Virus record (IMG/VR): IMGVR_UViG_3300042541_001098
Coordinates: 1-22,209 of that record
DNA from: a virus
Reading direction: 5' to 3' (one strand)
Length of the DNA stretch: 22,209 bases
Below the pieces are notes generated by a model. It had not been told where the DNA came from. It made no database searches and saw only the letters and a program-made list of their open reading frames with translations. Of the stretch, positions 13,820 to 22,209 are shown piece by piece (position 1 is the first letter of the stretch; each line of letters opens with the position of its first letter). The position numbers were made by a program, and so were the translations under genes.

Positions 13820-16285
13820 TTAAAATGTTCCAACTCCAGTCCAAGAACCTTGGCCAGCCAAAGTCCAATTAACACCTTTATTCGTACTACTGAAAGCCAT
13901 GCTCTTATCAGGTGTAGCATATGTGGTGCCAGAGTAACCGACTGATGAACCACCATATACACCGGCGGTGCCAGAATAATTACTTCCAAAGGCTGGACTG
14001 TATATAATTTCAATATACTGTTTTGAATTATCTGCATTCCAGAAACAATTTATCTCCCAACTTCTATCAGTGTAGCTGGTACCGTACGCCCAGCCTTGCA
14101 TGTTTACTGAGAAGAAATAATACCCAGTAGATGTTGTTCCGAATTTATATGCCATACCTTGTTGGTTACTACTACCAATATTACTACCATTTCTACCCCA
14201 ATATTGGTCACCTGGACAAGGCGCAATAGATAATGCTGACAACGTACCGCTGGCTGTTCCTGCACCAAAAGTTAATAATCCATTCGAACTGACATAGTAT
14301 GAATTATATGCAGTGTTATTCATAAACCAAGATGTTCCAGCTGGCATAACACTTGTATATGGACCAGCGAAACCATCATCATAACTACTTGGTATTAGAG
14401 TTCCAAGAGTCCATCCAGTTCTAGATACAGGTGCATAACCCGACATTGTTCTAGAAGTTGCTGTGAATGATAAAGCAAAAGTATCAATGATTGTGATAGT
14501 TTCACTTGTGGCTACAATTGAATCACCTCTTTTTACTGAAACTGTAAATGTTTGATTACCTTCTGTTAAACCATCAGCTGTAGGTGTTACTGTGAATGTT
14601 GCTGTTCCAGAATTAATCGTAACATTATTACCTGTTGTACCTAAATCGGACGTTCCGTTGGCAGTAATGTCATCTATTACCCACGACAAGCTGCTTCCAT
14701 CCACAACATTTGTTGTAGAAACCGTGAATGTTATCGTATTACCTTCATCTACGGTGTTGGCAGAAGGAGTAATCGAATAAGTAGATAATGAACCCGATCC
14801 AGGTGTATATTGAATAAACGCCAACTCGACTGTTTCTGTAGTATAAGTATCAGTTATAGATGGCGTTGATGAGTAAGAGTGGCTATGTGATGATGAACCA
14901 GAGGTGTGCCAATAATCTTTGGTTGCATAACCACCACTCGAAACACTTCCTGTTCCATATCCATGGTGGTGTGGCCAAGAATATGGTGCAGCCGTAGCTT
15001 GCATCTCAGAACTTTTACTAATCGTTGCACCGTGAGATGTTCCAGATGATGATGAGTGTGACAAATAAAAACCAGTCATATTTGGTGTTCCGTCAAACCC
15101 ATCACAAAGTTTCCAATAAGAAGGCAAAGAATTTAGTGTGCCAGAATATAAACACATAGTGTTACTCAGAACACCGGTTTGTGCAGCTGCAACCCAAAGT
15201 TTCATTGCTTTAGATTGTAAAGATTTCAAATAATATGTTGCGGTAACACTGTGTGCGTGTGATTGGCCGTCCGGTGAAGGTGCAGGATTACTACCAACAA
15301 ACGATGGTGATGGAGGCAGATAACTTCCACCACCTAAACTGGTACCTGTTGCTGGATTGCGATATGCAGTATCAGCAATAAAATGAGAGTGTGATCCATC
15401 AGAAGACGTAATTATGGGTCCTGTTATTGGCGCAGTAACCAAAGCGGTTTCAGTAGGTGATGTGGAACCTGGAGTTCCACGAATATTACGAACGGTGCTG
15501 AATGTTGGTGAACCTGGATTTGTGGCAAGTTTTTGAGTCCAACCAGAAATTGCAGTATCCCTCATGTGTATTGTGTTTGCTGGAAAAACTGTTTGATCGG
15601 TTGAAGCAACTAAAAAAGTAAAGTCAGATGTCCAAGGTAGAGCATTATTAATAGGTGTATTTGAAATTGTGGATGTATGAACATGAGCGCCTGCTGTACC
15701 CGATGTTAATGCTTGACTTGAACCAAAAGTACCAGGGTAAGCTATCCAAGAAGTTTTAAATGTGCCAGAAATAGATCCATGGCCGCCAGCTGGAGCAAAC
15801 GCAATTGTGCCTGAAACATTACCTGTGTTAGCATAAGTCGTGTTTATGTTTCCTTGCGTTCCTGTGCCTCTGATGTATCGATTAGTTGTGTTTGAATATA
15901 ATGTCCATCCAGATATACTAGGATCAGCACCATCATACATAATAATTGTGCCGGCTGGAATAGTTGCATTTATGAAAATTGAATTTGAATCTGCACTAGT
16001 AGAACCTAAAGAGTTTGTTGCAGTAACTGTACAAACAAAAGAGAAACCAATATCAGTTGAAATTATTGTATAGGTGTTGTTAGTTTCACCAGCTATCAAT
16101 ACAGAATCTCTATACCATTGATATGCAAAAGTTATTGGTTGCACACCTAACCAAGTACCAGTACTACAAGTTAATGTGGATCCAGAAGTTGCAGTTCCTG
16201 TAATTGCAGGCGCAACAGTGTTTAATGGTGTAGTTGGTCCACTATAATGTAAACCAAAACTGGTCAACATCGTTCTTAACGGCAT
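13820..16285 (-). CDS. Tail-collar-like fibre protein with Ig-like and Calx-beta-like domains
   Basis: 821 aa. Residues 21-105 form an Ig-like domain of the LTCSTGTW...YQWYRD type. Then three related collar-like units follow: IPAGTIIMYDG with GWTLYSNTTNRYIRGT (109-141), FPANTIHMRD with SGWTQ and RNIRGT (234-271), and LSNTMCLYSG with YWKLCDG (373-396). These units are followed by His-x-His motifs at 201/203, 299/301, 343/345, 439-441 and 467/469, similar to the metal-binding HxH pairs of T4 fibre tips and gp12. Residues 500-600 read as a Calx-beta-like domain (VDEGNTITFTV, then LTEGNQTFTVSV), and 605-821 are a beta-rich C-terminal domain rich in Gly, Ser and Tyr. It probably forms a trimeric receptor-binding fibre or collar. 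It is preceded by AAGGAT and lies ten bases after the fibre-shaft gene. Which part touches the receptor is unknown. Confidence 0.85.
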   Translation of the reverse strand: MPLRTMLTSFGLHYSGPTTPLNTVAPAITGTATSGSTLTCSTGTWLGVQPITFAYQWYRDSVLIAGETNNTYTIISTDIGFSFVCTVTATNSLGSTSADSNSIFINATIPAGTIIMYDGADPSISGWTLYSNTTNRYIRGTGTQGNINTTYANTGNVSGTIAFAPAGGHGSISGTFKTSWIAYPGTFGSSQALTSGTAGAHVHTSTISNTPINNALPWTSDFTFLVASTDQTVFPANTIHMRDTAISGWTQKLATNPGSPTFSTVRNIRGTPGSTSPTETALVTAPITGPIITSSDGSHSHFIADTAYRNPATGTSLGGGSYLPPSPSFVGSNPAPSPDGQSHAHSVTATYYLKSLQSKAMKLWVAAAQTGVLSNTMCLYSGTLNSLPSYWKLCDGFDGTPNMTGFYLSHSSSSGTSHGATISKSSEMQATAAPYSWPHHHGYGTGSVSSGGYATKDYWHTSGSSSHSHSYSSTPSITDTYTTETVELAFIQYTPGSGSLSTYSITPSANTVDEGNTITFTVSTTNVVDGSSLSWVIDDITANGTSDLGTTGNNVTINSGTATFTVTPTADGLTEGNQTFTVSVKRGDSIVATSETITIIDTFALSFTATSRTMSGYAPVSRTGWTLGTLIPSSYDDGFAGPYTSVMPAGTSWFMNNTAYNSYYVSSNGLLTFGAGTASGTLSALSIAPCPGDQYWGRNGSNIGSSNQQGMAYKFGTTSTGYYFFSVNMQGWAYGTSYTDRSWEINCFWNADNSKQYIEIIYSPAFGSNYSGTAGVYGGSSVGYSGTTYATPDKSMAFSSTNKGVNWTLAGQGSWTGVGTF

Positions 16286-16295
16286 AATATAATCC

Positions 16296-18446
16296 TTAAG
16301 CTAACTTAGTTTGCGACATAATTGCTGTGTATGTAGCTGAAGCTGTTTTGAAAATTGTGAAGTTGTACATATCAATTGCACTTGCATTGCCAGCTGTAAT
16401 AGCAATTCCATTAGTATACTTAGGTGTTACGGTGATACCATCAATTTGAAATACATTTGGATAATAGGCAGTTGATCCATTTGTTACCATCAATACAAAA
16501 GTAACTGAAGAATTAGTTGCCAACCAATTATTCAAAGACACATCATTATATGCTGCAATGTTTAGTGTAAAATTATTTGTGGCATTACTTGTGTAATAAT
16601 GAATCGTAGTATCACCAATATATAAATTTAATGTTGATTCTGGAGCAGTACTGGTGATAAATTTTTCTTTTGGTGATGCAACTAAAGGACCATTAATATT
16701 TGGAGTTGTTAAAGTCTTTGACGTTAATGTTTCGGTACCAGATAGTGTGGCAATTGTTGCATTATAATTTGGTACAGTTAAAATTCTAGTTGCACCAGAA
16801 GACACAGAAGATAATTGAAATTGCATCCTCTTACTTGCATCTGCTTCATCAATAAATGAAGTTGTACTATCAGATAAAAGTTTATTTGTTAATGTTTGTG
16901 AACCAGTTGTTGTTACAGCACTATTAGCTGCCGTATAAGCAGAATTAGCATATGATGAAGCAGAAGCAGCATTTGTGACGGCAGTATTTGCTTGAGTGTA
17001 TGCTGAATTAGCATAATCACCAGATGTAACTGCTTTCTGGTCAGCAGTGGATGCACCAGTTGCCGCAGTATTGGCAGCGGCATATGCTGAGTTAGCATAA
17101 GAACCAGCAGATACGGCCTTTTGGTCAGCAGTGTTAGCGGCTGAAAAAGCACCATTGGCATACGAACCAGCAGACAGCGCATTTGTTGCGGCCGTGTTTG
17201 ATGTAGTGTATGCAGAGTTGGCATACGATGATGCTGAGTTAGCGGCATCACGAACCCATGTGTCAACCGAGTTATTAGCTGCAGTATATGCGGCATTAGC
17301 ATGTGCATATGAAGCATTAGCATGATTGATTGGATCGTAACCACGTATAGTTGCTACATCAGTAATAAGGTTTGCTGTTAGATTAGCAATTCTGAACGTT
17401 GCATGTGCTGTGTCGATATATGGTGATGCGTCTGGTTCTGGATCATAGTTGTAATAAAACTTCCATGTGCCGTCTGTTGCGTCACGGAATACACCGGTGT
17501 GATGATATGTTCCATCGTTATAACTAGCTGCAAGGCCAATATCAGGATTAGAAACATCATTGTTGGCATTCAGATAAATCATATTATCTTCAATGCTTAG
17601 GTTTGTTGCTGATATCGATGTTACATTTCCAGATATGGTTAGATTACCAGTAACAACAACATCACCCGAGATTGTACCGCCAGTGGAGTTAAACTTGGTG
17701 TTAGCAGTCGTAAATGCACCATTGGCATACGAACCAGCAGATAATGCATTAGTTGCACCAGTGTTAGCAACAGCAAATGCACCATTGGCATAACTTGATG
17801 CTGAGTTGGCAACATCATAGGAAGCGTTAGCATATACACCTGAAGTTACTGCTCGTTGGTCGGCAGTATTGGCTGCAATAAAAGCACCATTAGCATAAGA
17901 CGATACTGAATTGGCCGAAGTGTATGCTGAGTTAGCATAATCACCGGATGTGATTGCGTGTTGGTCAGCAGTGGCCGCATTTGTTGTGGCAGTATTCGCT
18001 TGAGAGAAAGCAGCATTAGCATATACACCACTTGTTACAGCACGTTGGTCTGCCGTATTGGCTGCAACAAATGCTGAGTTGGCATATGTACCAGAAGATG
18101 ATACACCTTGACTTGCAGTATTCGCCAGAGCATAAGCTGAATTGGCATAAGAACCTGCAGACACTGCCTTTTGGTCGGCAGTATTAGCTGCATTGTATGA
18201 ACTTGTGGCATGGTCAAATGTCGAGTTTGCTTTATCGAACGCAGCGTTAGCCTTGATATCTTGGTAGAACAGAGGCCATGTAAATGAACCAGCACTGAAA
18301 TCACCAGACGCAGGAGTACCAAGTGCTGGAGTTACCAATGTTGGAGAATTAAAAGTTTTATTATTGACAGTTTGTGTGTCATTAATTTTCACCAACGTAC
18401 CAAGGAACGTTGCATTTAAATTGGGTGTATTTACTTTAGTAGTCAT
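16296..18446 (-). CDS. Tail fibre with YANSAY-type shaft repeats
   Basis: 716 aa. Residues 1-60 are a leader with TLVTPALGTPASGDF, common in phage fibres. Residues 80-250 and 376-512 consist of repeats of about 21 residues (pattern ADQKAVSAGSYANSAYAAAN) rich in Ala, Asn, Ser and Tyr, expected to build a trimeric shaft. Between them, 251-375 form a beta domain (GGTISGDVVVTGNLTISGNV, IEDNMIYLN, DGTWKFYYN) that many marine phage fibres share. After the second repeat block come ETLTSKTLTTPNI (572-584) and a C-terminal domain (595-716; FQIDGITVTPKY, YNFTIFKTASATYTAIMSQT) also widespread in cyanophage fibres. Its ATG lies 13 bases after the stop of the LamG protein gene, with only a weak purine-rich ribosome binding site. 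It attaches phage to host; the receptor is unknown. Confidence 0.9.
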   Translation of the reverse strand: MTTKVNTPNLNATFLGTLVKINDTQTVNNKTFNSPTLVTPALGTPASGDFSAGSFTWPLFYQDIKANAAFDKANSTFDHATSSYNAANTADQKAVSAGSYANSAYALANTASQGVSSSGTYANSAFVAANTADQRAVTSGVYANAAFSQANTATTNAATADQHAITSGDYANSAYTSANSVSSYANGAFIAANTADQRAVTSGVYANASYDVANSASSYANGAFAVANTGATNALSAGSYANGAFTTANTKFNSTGGTISGDVVVTGNLTISGNVTSISATNLSIEDNMIYLNANNDVSNPDIGLAASYNDGTYHHTGVFRDATDGTWKFYYNYDPEPDASPYIDTAHATFRIANLTANLITDVATIRGYDPINHANASYAHANAAYTAANNSVDTWVRDAANSASSYANSAYTTSNTAATNALSAGSYANGAFSAANTADQKAVSAGSYANSAYAAANTAATGASTADQKAVTSGDYANSAYTQANTAVTNAASASSYANSAYTAANSAVTTTGSQTLTNKLLSDSTTSFIDEADASKRMQFQLSSVSSGATRILTVPNYNATIATLSGTETLTSKTLTTPNINGPLVASPKEKFITSTAPESTLNLYIGDTTIHYYTSNATNNFTLNIAAYNDVSLNNWLATNSSVTFVLMVTNGSTAYYPNVFQIDGITVTPKYTNGIAITAGNASAIDMYNFTIFKTASATYTAIMSQTKLA
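16911..17321 (-). repeat. Second YANSAY shaft repeat block of the tail fibre
   Basis: About six imperfect units with the core codons for YANSAYTAANS. DNA similarity between units is high enough that stretches of 20-40 bases nearly match units in the other block at 17697-18209. Confidence 0.8.
17697..18209 (-). repeat. First YANSAY shaft repeat block of the tail fibre
   Basis: About nine imperfect units with SYANSAY- and DQ(K/R/H)A-type cores. For example, the stretch near 17719 (caccattggcatacgaacc) is repeated near 17149 in the other block, followed in both by similar sequence. Confidence 0.8.
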
Positions 18447-18459
18447 TTTATTCTAATTC

Positions 18460-21400
18460 TTATTTAATCTGGAATGCACTTGTTGGTGGTGTGAAGTTAC
18501 TTGTATAACGTGCATAACCTTTTGTTATTCTTAGGTCATCCATATATCCTACCCATTCACGTACATTACTAGAGTCTCTACCAATCCACAGTTTAGTAGT
18601 AGTATCTCCGACAGTGTTAGTACCAATTGATAATGTTCCTCTACTAGTTCCATCAATATACATTGTCATAGTAGCACCATTTCTGACCAATGCAATATGA
18701 TGCCAAGAACCGTCGTTGATTAATGCACCAGAAGTACTTAATGTATAAGAGCCGGTTTGATTCCACCAACTAGGATATCCGCTACCACCGGAATCATTTA
18801 AATATAAGGCCCAACTACCTGTTGTCCAAGTATCACCTAAACGTAATGCTGTTGCATATGCCACAGTTGATGATGTATTGACCCAAAATTCAATTGTAAA
18901 GTTACCAGTACCTAGATTAAATGTTGGATTAAACGGTGCAGTTAAATAATCCCCTGTACCATCAAAACTCATACTACTACCCCCAAACTTACTTACTGCT
19001 GTACTTAATTTTGCATCACCCAATGTTTCCATATTGGTCATCATTGCGGCATCGTAGATACCAGCACTGGTCATATTAGTTAATAAACTTGTATTGGTGA
19101 TTGCCTGTAGTGGAGACGCCGGTGGAACAAAGTTACTGGTGTATACTGCCGTACCTAATACAAATCTCATATTTGATATATTTCCATTAGCATAGGGTGA
19201 TGCTAAATTAGAAGACACACCAATAAAAACATTACCACTACCTGATGTCATAGCTTGACCGTCTGTTCTAGACACGCCTCCGTTTATACCATTTACATAC
19301 ATACTACAAACATTACTACTATCTCGAGTCCATACATAATGATTCCATGCGCCTAGCTTTCCACTTACAGATGATGAATTCAACATATTATAGGTCGAGT
19401 AACCTGTGCCGGCAATACCCCAACCTGGTGTTGTTCCATTATTTAAATAAAATGCCCACGTTGGACCGGTGCCTCCATAGTTCCAATTTCTATTAGCCAC
19501 TGTGAAAATATTATTTATTGTAGTATAAACCCAACATTCAAATGTAAATGCAGTATTTGACGGTATACTAAAACTACTTGAATACGGCACAGTTAAATAA
19601 TCTCCAGTACCATCAAAGTAACCAGAACCACCTATTGTACTTGGTGTATATCCATTTGTTAATGCACTGGTAAATCCGAATGAGTTTTGTATTGTTGGCT
19701 GACTATTACCGACAGCAGTAATTGTAAGGTTATTTGTACTGTTATCAATAAATGTCGGTGATTGTAGTGTTAGTAGTTGTGTACCAGATACCGCAGTCAA
19801 TGGACTTGTTGGAGGGGTAAATGTAGTTGTATATAAAGAAGTACCTTGAATAAATCTAAAATTACTAATATAGCCGTTACTATTATTTCCAATTAGATAC
19901 GGATTACCAGCAAATGTACGACTTGTATTATCAGTGTATGTATTAGTTTGCACTACTCCATCAACAAACAATCTATTAACGCCACTTGTTCTAGTGTGTG
20001 CTAAGTGATACCATTGTCCTGCAACTAATGCTGTATTACCATTCAATACATCACCCGAGTTTGCAACATTTAACTTGAATACATAAGGTGCAGACCAAGT
20101 ATTTGATGCAGCATTTCCAGCCAGCAATCCATAACTACTTTGTCCAGCTTCACCTTGCCCTGCAATATTTTGATAACCCGTAGTAGGCATAGATTTCCAG
20201 TAGATCCACATCTCATATGTAAAGTCTCCGGTTTGATTTAAGTTTCCACTAGTTGTAGGGACGCTTAAATAATCCCCACTACCATCAAAATAACCACTAT
20301 AACTTGTTGGGGTTACTGATAACGGATTGAATGGTGAGAAACGCTGTACTGATAGTGTACTACCAGTTGTAAGTGCAAATGCATTTGGTGAATTATCTAT
20401 GAATCTAGATGATTGGCACATTAACAATCCAGTATTAGTAATTGGTGTTAATGGTGTTGTCGAAGGAGTAAATGTTGTAGAATAGAGTGCAGATTTAACT
20501 ATTCTTAAATTACTAAGATTACCGATGTATGCGTGTGTGCTAGTAAAATTATAAAATCCACCTGTTAACAAATATCCAAATGTACCAGATTGCGTTCCTG
20601 TAGTAGTTGCTCCTGTAATTGTTTGTAGAGTGCCATTAACAAACAATTTAATTGCACCTGAATTTATAGACATAGCAATATGTGTCCAAGTATTTAATGG
20701 AATAGTATCATTACCTGTTGCCAATACTTGTGAACCAGTATAGTGATAAAAAGCTAATTTACCTGAGCTATCTGGACCAAACGTCCAATATAAACTACCG
20801 TTAACACCTTGATCACCTATTAAAACAGGGGTAGTCAGTGCTGTCTGTCTTTGTATTTGATAAATCCAGCATTCAATTGTAAAAGTAGCTGTAGGTGTTA
20901 TACCACCACCAGCGGTACCTAATATAGCAGTAGTTGAACCTGCAGGTGTTTGTATATAAGAAGTAGACGCACCAGTAAAGTAGTTACTCCAATTATCACC
21001 ATAAGGACTAAATGTACCTTGAGTAGTATTACCGCTGCGAGTTATTAGAGAGTTGTTTGTGCTATTATCTAAGAATATATTATTGTTTACTGGCTGGTTG
21101 TTTTGTAATGTTAATAAACTTGTATTTGCTATTGCGGTTAATGGTGCTGATGGTGGAGTGAATGTTGTGGTGTAAACTGCGGTACCTTTAACTAAACGAG
21201 CATCAGTTATGTAGCCGGGAAAATAATAAGTATTATTAAAATTTTGTCCAATGTATGTTGTAAGCGCATTTGTGTTTACAGTGCTAGCAGATGAGGCAGT
21301 ACCTTGACTAATACCGTTCATCCATATAGTATATGTACTTCCTGAACGTGTAACTGCAACGTGCGTCCATGCATTAACAGGAACAGATGATGTTCCAATT

Positions 21401-22209
21401 AAATTAATTATTTGTGTACCTCCTGAAAACGCTTCAAATCGCAACTGCCCAGAAGCATTTCCGTTAACTGTGAAATCCCAATTAGAGGTGGCGTTGGTAG
21501 AACCGGTTTGGGTAAAAATAAAATAATAACTACCCAAAGCACCGGTTAAATAAATCCATGCTTCTATTGTAAAGTCACCGGTGGGTAATTGCAAGGCTGC
21601 ATTGCTTGGAATACTTAAATAATCCCCAGTACCATCAAAGTATCCACTACCATATGTACTATAACTAGTGTTTGGAACAAATGGGTCGAATGAACTTATT
21701 AATGTATTACCTGTAACTGTTATAGTAAAGTTGTTTGTACTGTTATCTATAAAACGATTAGATTGGCAGGTTAATAAACTTGTGTTTGATATTGCGGTTA
21801 ATGGTGTCGTACTTGGAGTAAATGCTGCCGTGTAGACTGCTGTTCCTTTAACAACTCTAAAATTACTAATATATCCGGTTAAATATGATGACCCGTTACC
21901 ATATGAGCATAATTTAAGTGTTGCAGCTGCAGGTGCAGATATTGATACTCCGGTTATATTCGCTGTTGTTCCTCCTGCAACTCCATTTACATAAGTTGTG
22001 AGTGTATTACCACTTCTTACACATGCGATATGATTCCAAGAATTTGTTTTGAATGCAGACGATGACGAGATATATTGTGTGGCTCCCTGAAATACACTAA
22101 ACTGCATTACTGTTGTAGAAACTTGATATAATTCCCATGCAAAATTTGAATTACTTGATTGACCGTTTGAATAATTGGCTACAGTACCAGCTGACCCTGT
22201 TATGTATGC
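18460..22209 (-). CDS. Giant LamG-repeat adhesin, N-terminus beyond the window
   Basis: The frame is open to the window edge (34 codons before the first internal Met at 22107 continue the same domain), so at least 1249 residues are present and the true start is outside. It consists of about six tandem LamG/concanavalin A-like domains of roughly 220 residues. Each begins with a YFDGTGDYLSVP-type strand (near 21641, 20290, 19620 and 18970, plus a variant FTGASTSYIQTP near 20985), continues with FTIEAWIY and WNHIACVRSG or WTHVAVTRSG, and ends with KGTAVYT..FTPP, then LTAISNTSLLT and FIDNSTNNFTIT. These domains bind carbohydrates or proteins, fitting a receptor-binding or virion surface protein. 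There is no catalytic glycosidase motif that I can see. It is followed 13 bases later by the tail-fibre gene. Confidence 0.9.
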   Translation of the reverse strand, partial: AYITGSAGTVANYSNGQSSNSNFAWELYQVSTTVMQFSVFQGATQYISSSSAFKTNSWNHIACVRSGNTLTTYVNGVAGGTTANITGVSISAPAAATLKLCSYGNGSSYLTGYISNFRVVKGTAVYTAAFTPSTTPLTAISNTSLLTCQSNRFIDNSTNNFTITVTGNTLISSFDPFVPNTSYSTYGSGYFDGTGDYLSIPSNAALQLPTGDFTIEAWIYLTGALGSYYFIFTQTGSTNATSNWDFTVNGNASGQLRFEAFSGGTQIINLIGTSSVPVNAWTHVAVTRSGSTYTIWMNGISQGTASSASTVNTNALTTYIGQNFNNTYYFPGYITDARLVKGTAVYTTTFTPPSAPLTAIANTSLLTLQNNQPVNNNIFLDNSTNNSLITRSGNTTQGTFSPYGDNWSNYFTGASTSYIQTPAGSTTAILGTAGGGITPTATFTIECWIYQIQRQTALTTPVLIGDQGVNGSLYWTFGPDSSGKLAFYHYTGSQVLATGNDTIPLNTWTHIAMSINSGAIKLFVNGTLQTITGATTTGTQSGTFGYLLTGGFYNFTSTHAYIGNLSNLRIVKSALYSTTFTPSTTPLTPITNTGLLMCQSSRFIDNSPNAFALTTGSTLSVQRFSPFNPLSVTPTSYSGYFDGSGDYLSVPTTSGNLNQTGDFTYEMWIYWKSMPTTGYQNIAGQGEAGQSSYGLLAGNAASNTWSAPYVFKLNVANSGDVLNGNTALVAGQWYHLAHTRTSGVNRLFVDGVVQTNTYTDNTSRTFAGNPYLIGNNSNGYISNFRFIQGTSLYTTTFTPPTSPLTAVSGTQLLTLQSPTFIDNSTNNLTITAVGNSQPTIQNSFGFTSALTNGYTPSTIGGSGYFDGTGDYLTVPYSSSFSIPSNTAFTFECWVYTTINNIFTVANRNWNYGGTGPTWAFYLNNGTTPGWGIAGTGYSTYNMLNSSSVSGKLGAWNHYVWTRDSSNVCSMYVNGINGGVSRTDGQAMTSGSGNVFIGVSSNLASPYANGNISNMRFVLGTAVYTSNFVPPASPLQAITNTSLLTNMTSAGIYDAAMMTNMETLGDAKLSTAVSKFGGSSMSFDGTGDYLTAPFNPTFNLGTGNFTIEFWVNTSSTVAYATALRLGDTWTTGSWALYLNDSGGSGYPSWWNQTGSYTLSTSGALINDGSWHHIALVRNGATMTMYIDGTSRGTLSIGTNTVGDTTTKLWIGRDSSNVREWVGYMDDLRITKGYARYTSNFTPPTSAFQIK
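18940..21816 (-). repeat. Long direct repeats encoding LamG domain boundaries
   Basis: Segments of about 25-38 bases recur with few differences. For instance, the sequence around 21775-21811 (LTAISNTSLLT) and that around 21111-21147 (LTAIANTSLLT) differ at only a few bases, and a block reading aaataatccc(c/t)(a/t)gtacc occurs near 21617, 20267 and 18943. The spacing is about 650-680 bases, one domain. Such repeats could recombine to change the number of domains. Confidence 0.7.

Noticed and set aside
16913-17344. 143-codon alternative frame on the minus strand inside the tail fibre
   Set aside because: It is the shifted reading of the YANSAY repeats (Met/Leu-rich monotony), and the main frame continues into conserved domains on both sides.
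22105-22107. ATG at 22107 as the start of the LamG protein
   Set aside because: The frame stays open upstream to the window edge and the 34 upstream codons (with FAWELYQVSTTV) read as part of the same LamG domain.
1-22209. tRNA genes, CRISPR arrays, insertion sequences, attachment sites, auxiliary photosynthesis genes
   Set aside because: Intergenic gaps are all under about 35 bases, and nothing resembling these elements was found on either strand.

Overview
This window looks like the late structural region of a T4-like (myovirus-type) tailed phage from a marine host, most similar in style to cyanophages and pelagiphages. Every convincing gene lies on the minus strand, so transcription runs from high to low coordinates. 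The DNA is AT-rich and tightly packed, and many stops and starts overlap as ATGA. Signs of a T4-like marine phage are the tail-fibre repeats of the YANSAY type, the LamG-rich adhesin, two CATAAATA late-promoter-like boxes, a cytidylyltransferase-fold/kinase fusion of the kind annotated in cyanophages, and head-associated proteins built from the EEVEQIDEL modules. No host-diagnostic gene (such as a photosynthesis gene), tRNA, integrase, CRISPR array or insertion sequence was seen.

Layout in the order of transcription. (1) 22209-13820, adhesion block: a very large LamG-repeat protein whose start lies outside the window, a repeat-rich fibre shaft (716 aa), and a tail-collar-like fibre with Ig-like and Calx-beta-like domains (821 aa). 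(2) 13794-12385: two tandem 2-oxoglutarate/Fe(II) oxygenases and a small acidic protein. (3) 12357-6739, a seven-gene glycan cassette with overlapping reading frames and its own sigma70-like promoter: three or four glycosyltransferases, a HAD phosphatase fused to a sugar-type nucleotidyltransferase, a methyltransferase and a short glycerophosphodiesterase-like protein. (4) 6715-1192, a late block of head-associated or virion cargo proteins: a 797-aa nucleotidyltransferase plus zeta-toxin-like kinase, a small basic protein and two mosaic Lys/Glu-rich proteins. (5) 1164-1: three small conserved phage genes, the last running out of the window.

The most interesting reading is that block 4 encodes cargo packaged into the prohead. 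Three gene products (797, 96 and 139 aa) begin with short peptides resembling the capsid-targeting peptide of T4 internal proteins. The 797-aa protein carries (L/I)xE followed by A, S or G at its domain boundaries, which fits the cleavage rule of the T4 prohead protease gp21. This suggests a nucleotidyltransferase and a kinase packaged, cut apart and delivered into the host with the DNA. This is inference from motifs.

Other points to check are an 87-aa reading frame nested inside the 797-aa gene with an excellent ribosome binding site, an internal start that could release the nucleotidyltransferase half of the HAD fusion, and a UUCG-loop hairpin between two small genes. The glycan cassette beside the adhesins and oxygenases suggests chemical decoration of the virion or of the host surface, but its substrate cannot be read from sequence.
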